From Rheinheimera sp. EpRS3 (lineage in GTDB: Bacteria > Pseudomonadota > Gammaproteobacteria > Enterobacterales > Alteromonadaceae), in the NCBI RefSeq assembly GCF_001513785.1, contig NZ_LNQS01000001.1, forward strand, positions 682,001 to 746,000: DNA of 64,000 bases, read 5' to 3'. Of this stretch, positions 8,971-16,783 are shown one piece after another. Made by a program: the position numbers and the translations under genes. The first letter of the stretch is position 1. Every line of letters starts with the position of its first letter. The notes beneath the pieces were generated by a model. The model was not told where the DNA came from. It did not search any database and was given only the letters and a program-made list of their open reading frames with translations.

Positions 8971-9814
8971 TTTTGCTATTCATACGGCACCTTTTTCTGT
9001 ACTCGTTGCCAATCACAGTAACAAGCTTACTGCTGCGCTTGCTGAATTATATCCGGCAGAACTGATAACACGCCCAAATCCACAACTTATTTACGATTTT
9101 TGTCTGCAAGTACAGCGTAAATGGGCGGGTTGGGGACGGCCGTTTCACGTTTCATCCGGAGATCAGCATTTCAGAATGACGGACTCAGCTCAGCTGGTAC
9201 CGGTTTTTGAGTGGGGCGTTAACTGGTGTGTGGCCTCTTATCAGCACCAGTTTCTGGCCATTCATGCAGCAGTGCTTGAGCGTGATGGCAAAGCACTCAT
9301 TATGCCTGCACCACCAGGCTCGGGCAAAAGTACCTTGTGTGCGGTATTAATGCAGGAAGGCTGGCGTTTACTGTCAGATGAAATGTGTCTGGTCGATTTA
9401 GTCAGTGGCGCAATCGTGCCTTATGTCCGGCCGGTAAGCCTGAAAAATCAATCACTGACGTTATTACAAAGCTGGTATCCGCAGGCACAGATCCGGCAGA
9501 TTACCGCTGGCACGACCAAAGGTACAGTAGGCTATATGCTGCCGTCGGCATTAAGCTGGTCTGGTATGCAACAAACGGCAACGGCAGCCTGGGTTATTTT
9601 CCCGCAGTATAATGCCGCCCAGCAACAACTTACGCTGTCGAAGGTGAGCCAGGCTGATGCATTTATGCATTTGGCCAATAATTCATTTAATTACGCGGTA
9701 TTGGCAGAGCAGGGCTTTATCAGCCTGAGCAGACTGACTGAACAAATTGATGCGTATCGGCTGGAATATGCCTGCATTGAGCAAGCCTTAAGCGAGTTAA
9801 ATAAGTTATGTTAA
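8882..9814 (+). CDS. HprK-related kinase A family protein
   Basis: Related to the ATP-binding domain of HPr kinase/phosphorylase but from a distinct family found outside the PTS. Numbered from ATG 8882, a P-loop APPGSGKST lies near 144-151 after the conserved block FEWGVNWC and HAAVLER; RLLSDE near 162-167 and RPVSLKN near 183-189 are family signatures. The C-terminal FMHLANNSFNYAVL block is also typical. TTG 8876 and GTG 8891 are alternative starts; a stop at 8864 limits the 5' end. It overlaps the nucleotidyltransferase gene by 7 bases, indicating translational coupling. The phosphorylated partner is unknown; no HPr gene is nearby. It may modify a protein or small molecule linked to the upstream exported protein. 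Confidence 0.85.
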   Translation: MPAVCCFQNKTTKRIWLAQQLRQKSLTLTDFAIHTAPFSVLVANHSNKLTAALAELYPAELITRPNPQLIYDFCLQVQRKWAGWGRPFHVSSGDQHFRMTDSAQLVPVFEWGVNWCVASYQHQFLAIHAAVLERDGKALIMPAPPGSGKSTLCAVLMQEGWRLLSDEMCLVDLVSGAIVPYVRPVSLKNQSLTLLQSWYPQAQIRQITAGTTKGTVGYMLPSALSWSGMQQTATAAWVIFPQYNAAQQQLTLSKVSQADAFMHLANNSFNYAVLAEQGFISLSRLTEQIDAYRLEYACIEQALSELNKLC

Positions 9815-10881
9815 GGTCGCAATTGCTGGCGTTTTTTGCCTCTCCGGCCGAATTTGTGCAGCAGGCTACGCCGCAGCAATGGACCACATTTTTACAGCAA
9901 GCCCGCCAACAAGGCCTTACTGCCCGGTTTTACTATGTACTGCAGACAAAGCAATTACTTGACCAGGTGCCGCTGCAGGTTAAGCTGCATGGCGAATCGG
10001 GTGCGCGCTACGCCCAGAAGCAGCAACACAGTTTATACTCTGAGTTACAGCAGTTAGAGTCGTTATTTGCTGTTGCCGATTACCCGTGCTTGTTGTTAAA
10101 AGGCGCAGCTTACAGAACACAAGCTTTAACGGTGAGTTTTGGCCGGTTGTTTTCCGATATCGATATTCTGGTACCTGCTGTGCAACTGCGGCATGTGCGT
10201 GACAGACTGTTTTTTTATGGCTTTCGTGAAGGTGAAATGACCGATTACGATCGTGATTATTATCTGAACTGGTCACATCAAAACCCGCCATTACAGCATT
10301 ATCAGCGTGGCACAGTGATCGATTTACACCATCATATTTACCCAACAGCATCCGCCAGAACTATAGATATCACACCGTTGTTTACCTATGCCGTTAATGT
10401 GCCTGGATCAGCGTTTAAAGTGCCTGCTAGCGCGCATTTGTTTATTCATGCGGCGGTGCACCTGTTTTATCAGGAAGAAACACATAAACTAACTAAAGAT
10501 GTGATTGATTTAAATGACTTACTGCTTGAAGTACAGAGTCAGCAGCAACTGGATTTTATGCTTGAGCAAGCTGTCGGGATGTCGGTGCAATCTGCTGTGA
10601 TCAATGCGTGCTGGGTACTGAGCAGATTGTTTAATAATGGCGCTGCGCAGGTGGTATTGCAAAGTTCTGCGCTGCCGCGGCCTCAACCGTTGGTGTGTAA
10701 TTTGTTGCTGACTATGTTACAGGACCAGCCTGCCCGGGCCTGGTTTGCCCGCCAGCTCTGGTTTGTACGCGGCCACAGCCTGAAAATGCGTTGGCAGGTG
10801 TTGGTTTATCATAGCCTGGCTAAACCTGCCAGCGGCATGCAACGCTGGTTGCGGCGCTGGCTACCAGGACATAAATCTTAA
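9808..10881 (+). CDS. Nucleotidyltransferase-family protein (NTP_transf_5 type)
   Basis: The 357-residue protein has the pattern of the uncharacterised nucleotidyltransferase family PF14907: a helical N-terminus, LLLKGAAY at 95-102, and GRLFSDIDILV at 112-122 with the paired acidic residues D117 and D119 expected to bind Mg-NTP. A later DLHHHIYP (about 170-178) supplies a third polar cluster. Members often sit beside HprK-related kinases, in peptide-modification or polysaccharide loci; no reaction has been established that I know of. The start codon overlaps the kinase stop. Its own stop overlaps the stop of the convergent NhaC-family gene. Confidence 0.8.
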   Translation: MLRSQLLAFFASPAEFVQQATPQQWTTFLQQARQQGLTARFYYVLQTKQLLDQVPLQVKLHGESGARYAQKQQHSLYSELQQLESLFAVADYPCLLLKGAAYRTQALTVSFGRLFSDIDILVPAVQLRHVRDRLFFYGFREGEMTDYDRDYYLNWSHQNPPLQHYQRGTVIDLHHHIYPTASARTIDITPLFTYAVNVPGSAFKVPASAHLFIHAAVHLFYQEETHKLTKDVIDLNDLLLEVQSQQQLDFMLEQAVGMSVQSAVINACWVLSRLFNNGAAQVVLQSSALPRPQPLVCNLLLTMLQDQPARAWFARQLWFVRGHSLKMRWQVLVYHSLAKPASGMQRWLRRWLPGHKS

Positions 10882-12212
10882 ACCGCTGCCGCTGTTAGCG
10901 ACTTTACCGGCCTTAGTAAAATGGTAAGTACAGCCACCAGTAGCAAAATCAGGCAATAGTAGCTTTGTGTTACTACCTGCCATGGCGATATACCAAAGCT
11001 GGCACCCAACAACAATGCCTGAGCACCATAAGGTACTAACCCCTGACTGATACAGGCAAAAATATCCAGCAGGCTGGCGCTGCGTTTGGGGGTTATTTGA
11101 TGTTGTTGGGCCAGCGTTTTACTGATCTCACCGGTAAGCACTATCGCCACGGTATTATTGGCGATACACAGGTTACTGCTAAACGCTAATGCTGCGATTG
11201 CCAATTGCTGGGCTTTATTGCCTGCCAGCTTAAGCCTGTTTGCCGCTTGCTGGATTTTACCGGCGATCCACTGTAAGCCACCTTGCTGCTTTATAAACTC
11301 GCTTAGTGCACTTACCAGCATTGCCAGCAGGAAAATTTCCTGCACGCTGGCAAAACCGCTGGCGATATCTTTACCGAGGTTAGCGATAGCGTAATCGGCA
11401 AAGAAGGCGCCTTGCAGCGCCGCCAGCACTATGCCCAGCAGCAGCACGACAAATACATTCAATCCCATTACGGCCAGCACCAGTATTGCCGCATAAGGTA
11501 CTACGCCACTCCAGTTTACGGCGTCAATCTGTACCGGAGCTCCATCTGTGGCCAGCACGATATACAACAGCAGTGTTAACGCGGCAGCCGGCAGCGCAAT
11601 TTTAATGTTCTCGCGAAATTTATCTGCCATTTTTGCGCCCTGAGTACGGGTAGAGGCAATAGTGGTATCGGAAATAATCGACAGGTTGTCACCAAACATA
11701 GCTCCGCTAAGCAGCACACCCGCTACTAACGCCTGATCCAACCCGGCCTGATTAGCCAAACCCACTGCAATAGGAGCCAGAGCACCTATAGTGCCCATAG
11801 AGGTACCCATTGCAGTAGATACCAGTGCTGCTATCACAAATAAACCCGGCAGTAACCAGGGCGCCGGCACTAAACTCAGGCCAGCGTTAACTGCAGCATC
11901 AACACCGCCGGTGGCGGTGGCTACGCTGGCAAAGGCGCCAGCCAGCAAATAAATAATACACATGGTAATAATATTGCTGTTACCTGCGCCTTTGATCATC
12001 ACATCGATAGATTGTTGTAGCGGCGCTTTATGCAGCCAGATAGCCAATATAAGGGCAGGGATAATAGCGACATGGCCTGGCAACTGGTAAAACGCATAAG
12101 CCACCTCCTGACTTTGCAGGTACAGGCCAGTGCCAAGAAACAGCGCAACAAAAAACAGCAGTGGCAGCAGTGAGCGTTTAGCACCCGCTGGTACCAGCGT
12201 AGTATCGTTCAT
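10878..12212 (-). CDS. NhaC-family transporter, probable MetT methionine transporter
   Basis: An integral membrane protein of 444 residues with about 10-12 hydrophobic segments and the NhaC/AbgT-like motifs TAMGTSMGTIGALAPIA and GAMFGDNLSIISDTT. NhaC proteins are annotated as Na+/H+ antiporters, but a branch called MetT is predicted to import methionine and is controlled by MetJ or SAM riboswitches. Here the promoter contains MetJ-like boxes within its spacer (see 12263-12291), which favours MetT over a pure antiporter. The gene is monocistronic, convergent with the nucleotidyltransferase. Membrane family is sure; substrate is inference from the operator. Confidence 0.8.
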   Translation of the reverse strand: MNDTTLVPAGAKRSLLPLLFFVALFLGTGLYLQSQEVAYAFYQLPGHVAIIPALILAIWLHKAPLQQSIDVMIKGAGNSNIITMCIIYLLAGAFASVATATGGVDAAVNAGLSLVPAPWLLPGLFVIAALVSTAMGTSMGTIGALAPIAVGLANQAGLDQALVAGVLLSGAMFGDNLSIISDTTIASTRTQGAKMADKFRENIKIALPAAALTLLLYIVLATDGAPVQIDAVNWSGVVPYAAILVLAVMGLNVFVVLLLGIVLAALQGAFFADYAIANLGKDIASGFASVQEIFLLAMLVSALSEFIKQQGGLQWIAGKIQQAANRLKLAGNKAQQLAIAALAFSSNLCIANNTVAIVLTGEISKTLAQQHQITPKRSASLLDIFACISQGLVPYGAQALLLGASFGISPWQVVTQSYYCLILLLVAVLTILLRPVKSLTAAAV

Positions 12213-12262
12213 AGGTTTACCTTATAAATACGCAGGCTGTGTAACAGCCTTATTGGTTGCGC

Positions 12263-12291
12263 AATATATAGATGGCTAGACGTCCTGTCAA
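12263..12291 (-). promoter_or_regulatory. Sigma-70 promoter with MetJ-like boxes in the spacer
   Basis: On the minus strand a perfect -35 TTGACA (12291-12286) is followed by a 17-base spacer and -10 TATATT (12268-12263). The spacer holds two adjacent 8-mers, GGACGTCT and AGCCATCT, that match the MetJ box AGACGTCT at 7 and 6 of 8 positions. MetJ binding here would block RNA polymerase. The start codon is about 50 bases downstream. Confidence 0.7.
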
Positions 12292-12385
12292 TTTCGGCAG
12301 GTGTTTTTATCTACTGGTATAAGCTACCTGAGTTGATTATGCTGGCAACTTATTTATTACTATCTCTTTTTCCGATGGAGTGGAT

Positions 12386-14257
12386 ATGTCACAAAACCGC
12401 TTAATCAGCAGCAAACGCTTTTTGCCATTTTTCCTCACTCAAGCCAGCGGCGCATTTAATGATAATGTGTTTAAAAATGCGTTAATGTTAATGCTGGCCT
12501 TTACTGCCGCCAATGCGTTGCCATGGGATACCGATTTAACCATGAACCTGGCTGCAGGGTTATTTATTCTGCCATTTCTGTTGTTTTCTGCCACTGCCGG
12601 TACTTTGGCTGATGCCGTGTGCAAAACTAAGTTGATTCGCGCGTTAAAGCTGCTGGAAATAGGCCTGATGTTGCTGGCTGCCGTAGCATTTTATTTTCAA
12701 CAATATCTGATGTTGCTGGGGCTGCTGTTTCTAATGGGTAGCCAATCAGCATTTTTTGGCCCGGTAAAATACGCTATTTTGCCGCAGTTACTCAGTGACA
12801 AAGAGTTATTAGCCGGCAACGCCTGGGTAGAAATGGGCACTTTTGTTGCTATTTTGCTGGGCACCATTACAGGCGGTTTGTTGGTGGGGTTTGCGGATGC
12901 GCCGGTGTGGGTTGCACTTGTTGTTGTGGTATTTTCTGTACTGGGTTATCTGGTAAGCCGATATATTCCTGCTGTGGGTGAGGTACATAAGGCTGAAAAA
13001 TTCCGCTTTGCTCCCTGGCAGCAAACCAAGGCCACTATCAGTATCAGTTACCAGAACCGTACTTTATATCTCGCTATTATGGCGATTAGTTGGTTTTGGT
13101 TTTTAGGCGCCAGCTATTTAACGCAGTTTCCTAATTTTACCAAAACGGTGCTCGGTGGTGATAACACCGTCGTCACAGCGTTGCTGGTGGCGTTCTCTGT
13201 CGGCGTGGGTATAGGCTCAATGCTGTGTGAACGTTTATCCGGCGACAGGGTAGAGCTTGGTATAGTGCCAATTGGTTCTATCGGTTTAACCGTGTTTGGT
13301 ATCAGTTTATTTTTTAGCAGCCCGGCACAGCTACCGGCTGAGCTGCTTGGCCTGTCGCAGTTTCTGGCTACGGCCTTTGGCTGGTGGGTATTGATAGACT
13401 TAACATTAATAGGTGTATTTGGTGGTTTGTTTATTGTGCCGCTGTATGCACTGTTGCAGCAGCGCGCCGAGCCACAACAACGGGCGAGGGTGATAGCCGC
13501 CAACAATATCTTTAATGCGCTGTTTATGGTGGTTAGCGCCATTGCCGGTATCGTATTTTTAACCGTGCTGGGTATATCCATCCCGGAGTATTTTTTAGTT
13601 TTGGCTATTATGAACGCGGTGGTGGCGCTGTATGTGTACAGCACAGTACCGGAGTTTGTACTGCGTTTTGTTATTTATCTGCTTAGCCACACCATGTACC
13701 GGGTCAGAAGTATCGGGCTGGAACATATTCCGGCCGAAGGTGCGGCTGTGCTGGTAGCTAACCATGTCAGCTATGTTGATGCCTTGCTGATTGGGGGGGC
13801 AGTGCGCCGGCCGGTGCGTTTTGTAATGGAAAAAGGTATTTATGATTTGCCGGTGGCCAACTGGCTGTTTAAAGCCGCACGCACTATTCCTATTTGCTCA
13901 AAGCAGAAAAATGAAGCGGTATATGAAGCCGCTTTTGCTGCCATTAAGCGTGAGCTGGCTGAGGGTAATCTGGTATGTATTTTCCCGGAGGGGCGTTTAA
14001 CCAAAAGCGGTGATATCGACAGCTTTCGTCCCGGTATTGAGCGTATTCTGGCAGAAACACCGGTACCAGTAGTGCCAATGGCGTTGCAGGGCTTATGGGG
14101 CTCGTTTTTCAGCCATCATGGCAATGGCGCTTTTAAGTTTAAAGGTCGCTTCTGGTCTAAAATTATGCTGACAGCCAGCGCCCCTGTACCTGCAGAGCAA
14201 GCCAGTGCAACTGAGCTGGAACGGCAGGTGCGGCTGTTACGCGGCGATTTTACTTAA
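12386..14257 (+). CDS. MFS transporter fused to PlsC-type acyltransferase
   Basis: Residues 1 to about 420 form a 12-segment major-facilitator domain starting FLPFFLTQASGAFNDNVFKNAL, characteristic of the lysophospholipid transporter LplT. Residues about 430-623 are a PlsC/LPLAT acyltransferase with NHVSYVD (catalytic H460, D465) and FPEGRLT from 533. In E. coli LplT and Aas are separate, and Aas adds an acyl-ACP synthetase domain; that synthetase is absent here. The likely role is flipping lysophospholipid inward and reacylating it at the inner membrane. The frame opens at GTG 12380, but ATG 12386 follows GGAG at 12377-12380 at normal spacing. Confidence 0.85.
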   Translation: MSQNRLISSKRFLPFFLTQASGAFNDNVFKNALMLMLAFTAANALPWDTDLTMNLAAGLFILPFLLFSATAGTLADAVCKTKLIRALKLLEIGLMLLAAVAFYFQQYLMLLGLLFLMGSQSAFFGPVKYAILPQLLSDKELLAGNAWVEMGTFVAILLGTITGGLLVGFADAPVWVALVVVVFSVLGYLVSRYIPAVGEVHKAEKFRFAPWQQTKATISISYQNRTLYLAIMAISWFWFLGASYLTQFPNFTKTVLGGDNTVVTALLVAFSVGVGIGSMLCERLSGDRVELGIVPIGSIGLTVFGISLFFSSPAQLPAELLGLSQFLATAFGWWVLIDLTLIGVFGGLFIVPLYALLQQRAEPQQRARVIAANNIFNALFMVVSAIAGIVFLTVLGISIPEYFLVLAIMNAVVALYVYSTVPEFVLRFVIYLLSHTMYRVRSIGLEHIPAEGAAVLVANHVSYVDALLIGGAVRRPVRFVMEKGIYDLPVANWLFKAARTIPICSKQKNEAVYEAAFAAIKRELAEGNLVCIFPEGRLTKSGDIDSFRPGIERILAETPVPVVPMALQGLWGSFFSHHGNGAFKFKGRFWSKIMLTASAPVPAEQASATELERQVRLLRGDFT

Positions 14258-14383
14258 AAGGCAGCAATTTAACTTAAACATAGCGACGTTTGGCGCAACG
14301 GGCGCGGTCGGCCTTGAACTCAAAGCTGGCTGGCCGCATAACCGCTGTCTAGCGTTGGCGAATGCCAAAGTCCCGGAGGCAAG

Positions 14384-15538
14384 ATGTTTAATTTTTCATT
14401 TCAAAACCCCACCCGTATTGTATTTGGTAAAGATCAGCTGGCACAGTTAGCCAAACTTATCCCACCGGGCAGTAAAGTGCTGCTGACTTATGGCGGCGGC
14501 TCTATTAAAAAGAACGGTGTGTACGATCAGGTAGTGAAAGCATTAGACGGTTTTAACTGGCAGGAATTTAGTGGCATAGAGCCAAACCCGAGCTTTGAAA
14601 CTCTGATGCGGGCGGCAGATCTGGTGCGCCGCGAGAAAATTGATTTTCTGTTGCCGGTTGGCGGCGGCAGTGTTATTGACGGTACTAAGTTTATTGCCGC
14701 CGCTGCGGTATTTGACGGTGATGCCTGGGATATTCTGGCCAAAGGCGCCAAAGTAAGCGCTGCTATTCCGCTGGGTTGTGTGCTTACCTTACCCGCTACA
14801 GGCACTGAAAGTAATGGCAACTCAGTTGTCACCCGTTATGAAACGCAGCAGAAACTATCGTTCTCCAGCGCGCTGGTGTATCCGCAGTTTGCTATTTTAG
14901 ACCCTACCGTCACCTTTAGCCTGCCGCCAAAACAAGTGGCCAATGGCGTAGTGGATGCCTTCGTGCATGTGATGGAGCAGTATATGACTTATCCGGTCAA
15001 TGCACCGGTACAGGACCGTTTTGCTGAGGGCTTACTGCAAACCCTGATAGAAGAAGGCCCCAAAGCGCTGAGCCAGCCGGATAACTACGACGTGCGCGCC
15101 AACGTAATGTGGGCGGCAACCATGGCACTGAACGGCCTGATTGGCCAGGGCGTGCCGCAGGATTGGGCTACTCATATGATTGGCCACGAGATCACCGCGC
15201 TGTATGGCCTCGATCATGCGCAAACACTGGCAATAGTATTGCCATCCCTGTTGCAACAACAACGCGTACAAAAGCGCGACAAGCTATTGCAGTATGGCCG
15301 CCGTGTTTGGCAATTACAGCATCAGGATGAAGAGCGCTTAATTGACGATGCAATTAACCATACCCGTGCCTTTTTCGAGCAAATGGGCGTGCCGACCCGC
15401 TTAGCCGACTACGGCATTAAAGCCGATGCAGTCGATAAGCTGGTAGCAGCGCTGCAAGCGAACGGTATGCTGAAGTTAGGTGAGCATGGTGATATTACTC
15501 CGGACATATCGCGACAGATCCTACAACGGGCGGTTTAG
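14384..15538 (+). CDS. yqhD: NADPH-dependent aldehyde reductase, YqhD type
   Basis: Iron-type alcohol dehydrogenase family, cytosolic; the E. coli enzyme reduces a range of short aldehydes including lipid-peroxidation products with NADPH. The 384 residues follow E. coli YqhD closely from the N-terminus (PTRIVFGK, LLTYGGGSIKKNGVYDQV, FSGIEPNPSFETLM). The metal ligands are in place as D191, H195, H264 and H278 (DAFVHV and THMIGHE...LDHAQ), and GGGSVIDGTKF forms the nucleotide loop. A GGAGG site at 14374-14378 fixes the start. The 126-base upstream spacer shows no clear promoter; a weak TTTGGC / GCCAAA inverted repeat lies in it. Confidence 0.93.
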   Translation: MFNFSFQNPTRIVFGKDQLAQLAKLIPPGSKVLLTYGGGSIKKNGVYDQVVKALDGFNWQEFSGIEPNPSFETLMRAADLVRREKIDFLLPVGGGSVIDGTKFIAAAAVFDGDAWDILAKGAKVSAAIPLGCVLTLPATGTESNGNSVVTRYETQQKLSFSSALVYPQFAILDPTVTFSLPPKQVANGVVDAFVHVMEQYMTYPVNAPVQDRFAEGLLQTLIEEGPKALSQPDNYDVRANVMWAATMALNGLIGQGVPQDWATHMIGHEITALYGLDHAQTLAIVLPSLLQQQRVQKRDKLLQYGRRVWQLQHQDEERLIDDAINHTRAFFEQMGVPTRLADYGIKADAVDKLVAALQANGMLKLGEHGDITPDISRQILQRAV

Positions 15539-15561
15539 ATTCAGGTATGGAGCCGGACAGC

Positions 15562-15659
15562 AAAGGTCGTAACATCTGCTGGGCTCGCCACAGCAACTCG
15601 CTACCGCTGGCGCGTTCGCTCAGACACTCTGTGTCGCCCCATCAGTTGCCACGACCTTT
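15562..15659. repeat. Inverted-repeat bounded intergenic element after yqhD
   Basis: AAAGGTCGT at 15562-15570 is matched by ACGACCTTT at 15651-15659; the match continues imperfectly inward (AAC against GTTGCC). The roughly 80 bases between are GC-richer, contain short internal stems (CGCCACAGCAACTCG, CACTCTGTGTCGC) and no open frame of note. It resembles a small palindromic repeat or miniature element, but no second copy is seen in this window. Confidence 0.45.
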
Positions 15660-15684
15660 AACTGTAACGTCGGGCGTCGTAGTA

Positions 15685-15713
15685 AAAAATAGCCATCTTA
15701 ATGGCTATTTTAC
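15685..15713 (+). terminator. Terminator after yqhD
   Basis: AAAATAGCCAT (15686-15696), loop CTTA, ATGGCTATTTT (15701-15711). A- and T-runs are both present, so it could stop either strand. Confidence 0.75.
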
Positions 15714-15723
15714 TTCCCCCTGC

Positions 15724-15750
15724 TGGCGGCTTTTGCTCTAATAGCCGCCA
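15724..15750. other. Hairpin in the dapB leader
   Basis: TGGCGGCT (15724-15731) pairs with AGCCGCCA (15743-15750) around an 11-base loop, 26 bases before dapB. There is no T-run directly behind it, so it is more likely a leader structure or operator than a terminator. dapB shows no strong ribosome site, so the hairpin may influence initiation. Confidence 0.4.
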
Positions 15751-15776
15751 TTATTACTTTTACACAGAACCAGATT

Positions 15777-16586
15777 ATGCCATCTATCGGGATCTTTGGT
15801 GCTAACGGCCGCATGGGCCGGGCGTTAATTACCGTTGCCAAAGAGCAACAGCTAAATCTTACGGCTGCCACAGTACGTAGCGGATCAGACCTTATAGGCG
15901 TCGATGCCGGCGAGCTGGCCGGTGTCGGTAAGCTGGCTTTACCACTTAGCGCCACCGGCCCTGACAGTATTAATAACGCCGATATCTGGGTTGATTTCAC
16001 TATGCCTGAAGCGATGCTGGCGCACTTACAACTGGCGGTAGCAGCAAAAAAAGCCATGGTAATAGGTGTTACCGGTTTAACCGATGCGCAATACCAGCAG
16101 GTGCAGCAGGCCAGCGAGCATATTCCAATTGTCTGGGCGCCGAATATGAGCGTTGGCGTAAATCTGCTGCTGCATCTGGTACAAACCGCTGCCAAAGTGA
16201 TGGGGCAAACCGCCGATATTGAAATTATTGAAGCGCATCACCGCTTTAAAAAAGATGCACCGTCGGGCACGGCTATGGCTATCGGCGCCAGCATTGCCAA
16301 AGCGCTGGATCGCGATTTAGCTAAGGTTGCAGTGTATGGCCGTGAGGGCATTACCGGCGAACGAGAGCAGCAAACTATCGGCTTCGCCACTGTGCGTGGC
16401 GGTGACATTATTGGCGACCATACCGCCTTATTCGCTGATTTAGGCGAAAGGCTGGAAATAAGCCACAAAGCTTCCAGTCGTAACACCTTTGCCCAAGGCG
16501 CACTGCGCGCTGCTCTGTGGTTGCAAAGTAAACAGAGCGGACTTTATTCTATGCAACAAGTGTTAGGTTTAGCTGATTTAAGCTAG
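15777..16586 (+). CDS. dapB: 4-hydroxy-tetrahydrodipicolinate reductase
   Basis: Second committed step of the lysine and meso-diaminopimelate pathway: reduces 4-hydroxy-tetrahydrodipicolinate with NAD(P)H in the cytosol. The 269 residues start with the Rossmann loop [21 protein letters not shown] and GVTGLT follow, and the catalytic/substrate motif [13 protein letters not shown] begins at H154. Length matches the family. It is a single gene between a terminator and the carAB leader, in the dapB-carA-carB order widespread in gammaproteobacteria. Confidence 0.97.
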   Translation: MPSIGIFGANGRMGRALITVAKEQQLNLTAATVRSGSDLIGVDAGELAGVGKLALPLSATGPDSINNADIWVDFTMPEAMLAHLQLAVAAKKAMVIGVTGLTDAQYQQVQQASEHIPIVWAPNMSVGVNLLLHLVQTAAKVMGQTADIEIIEAHHRFKKDAPSGTAMAIGASIAKALDRDLAKVAVYGREGITGEREQQTIGFATVRGGDIIGDHTALFADLGERLEISHKASSRNTFAQGALRAALWLQSKQSGLYSMQQVLGLADLS

Positions 16587-16688
16587 CTTTTTGCGCTATT
16601 AAGGTTAAAAACAGGCTAGAGTTGTCATTTGTAATAAAAATCAAAAAAAGCGTAGCTTATCCAGCGCTGATCGCCTAAAATAGTCAGG

Positions 16689-16703
16689 TTTGCCTAAGGC
16701 AAA
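16689..16703. promoter_or_regulatory. Palindromic operator-like site upstream of carA
   Basis: TTTGCCT A AGGCAAA is a perfect 15-base palindrome about 80 bases before carA. A one-base centre makes it a protein-binding site rather than an RNA hairpin. It does not match the ArgR, PurR or RutR sites known from E. coli carAB, so the binder is unidentified. Confidence 0.4.
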
Positions 16704-16724
16704 TCGGGTATCACATTTTGGGTC

Positions 16725-16766
16725 AAAACGGGTTGTAAAACAGTGTCAGGTTTTCGCCCGTTTTTT
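16725..16766 (+). promoter_or_regulatory. Attenuator-like hairpin in the carA leader
   Basis: AAAACGGG (16725-16732) pairs perfectly with CCCGTTTT (16757-16764), with a 24-base loop and a run of six T ending at 16766. The hairpin ends 7 bases before the carA ribosome site (GGAGG, 16774-16778). If transcribed it would act as a terminator in the leader, suggesting attenuation by pyrimidine or arginine supply; the sensing step is not visible. Confidence 0.45.
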
Positions 16767-16783
16767 GCTGTTTGGAGGTTATC

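Noticed and set aside
13114-13644. 176-codon antisense frame in the MFS-acyltransferase gene
   Set aside because: Complete overlap with a well-supported membrane domain; no ribosome site or plausible protein composition.
14258-14383. Inverted repeat TTTGGC / GCCAAA before yqhD as an operator
   Set aside because: Only six bases per arm, about 70 bases apart; expected by chance.
15710-16195. 161-codon antisense frame over dapB
   Set aside because: Cys/Ser-rich shadow of a conserved enzyme gene; no independent signal.
16772-16783. Upstream TTG start for carA
   Set aside because: It lies within the GGAGG ribosome site used by TTG 16784, whose product aligns with known CarA N-termini.
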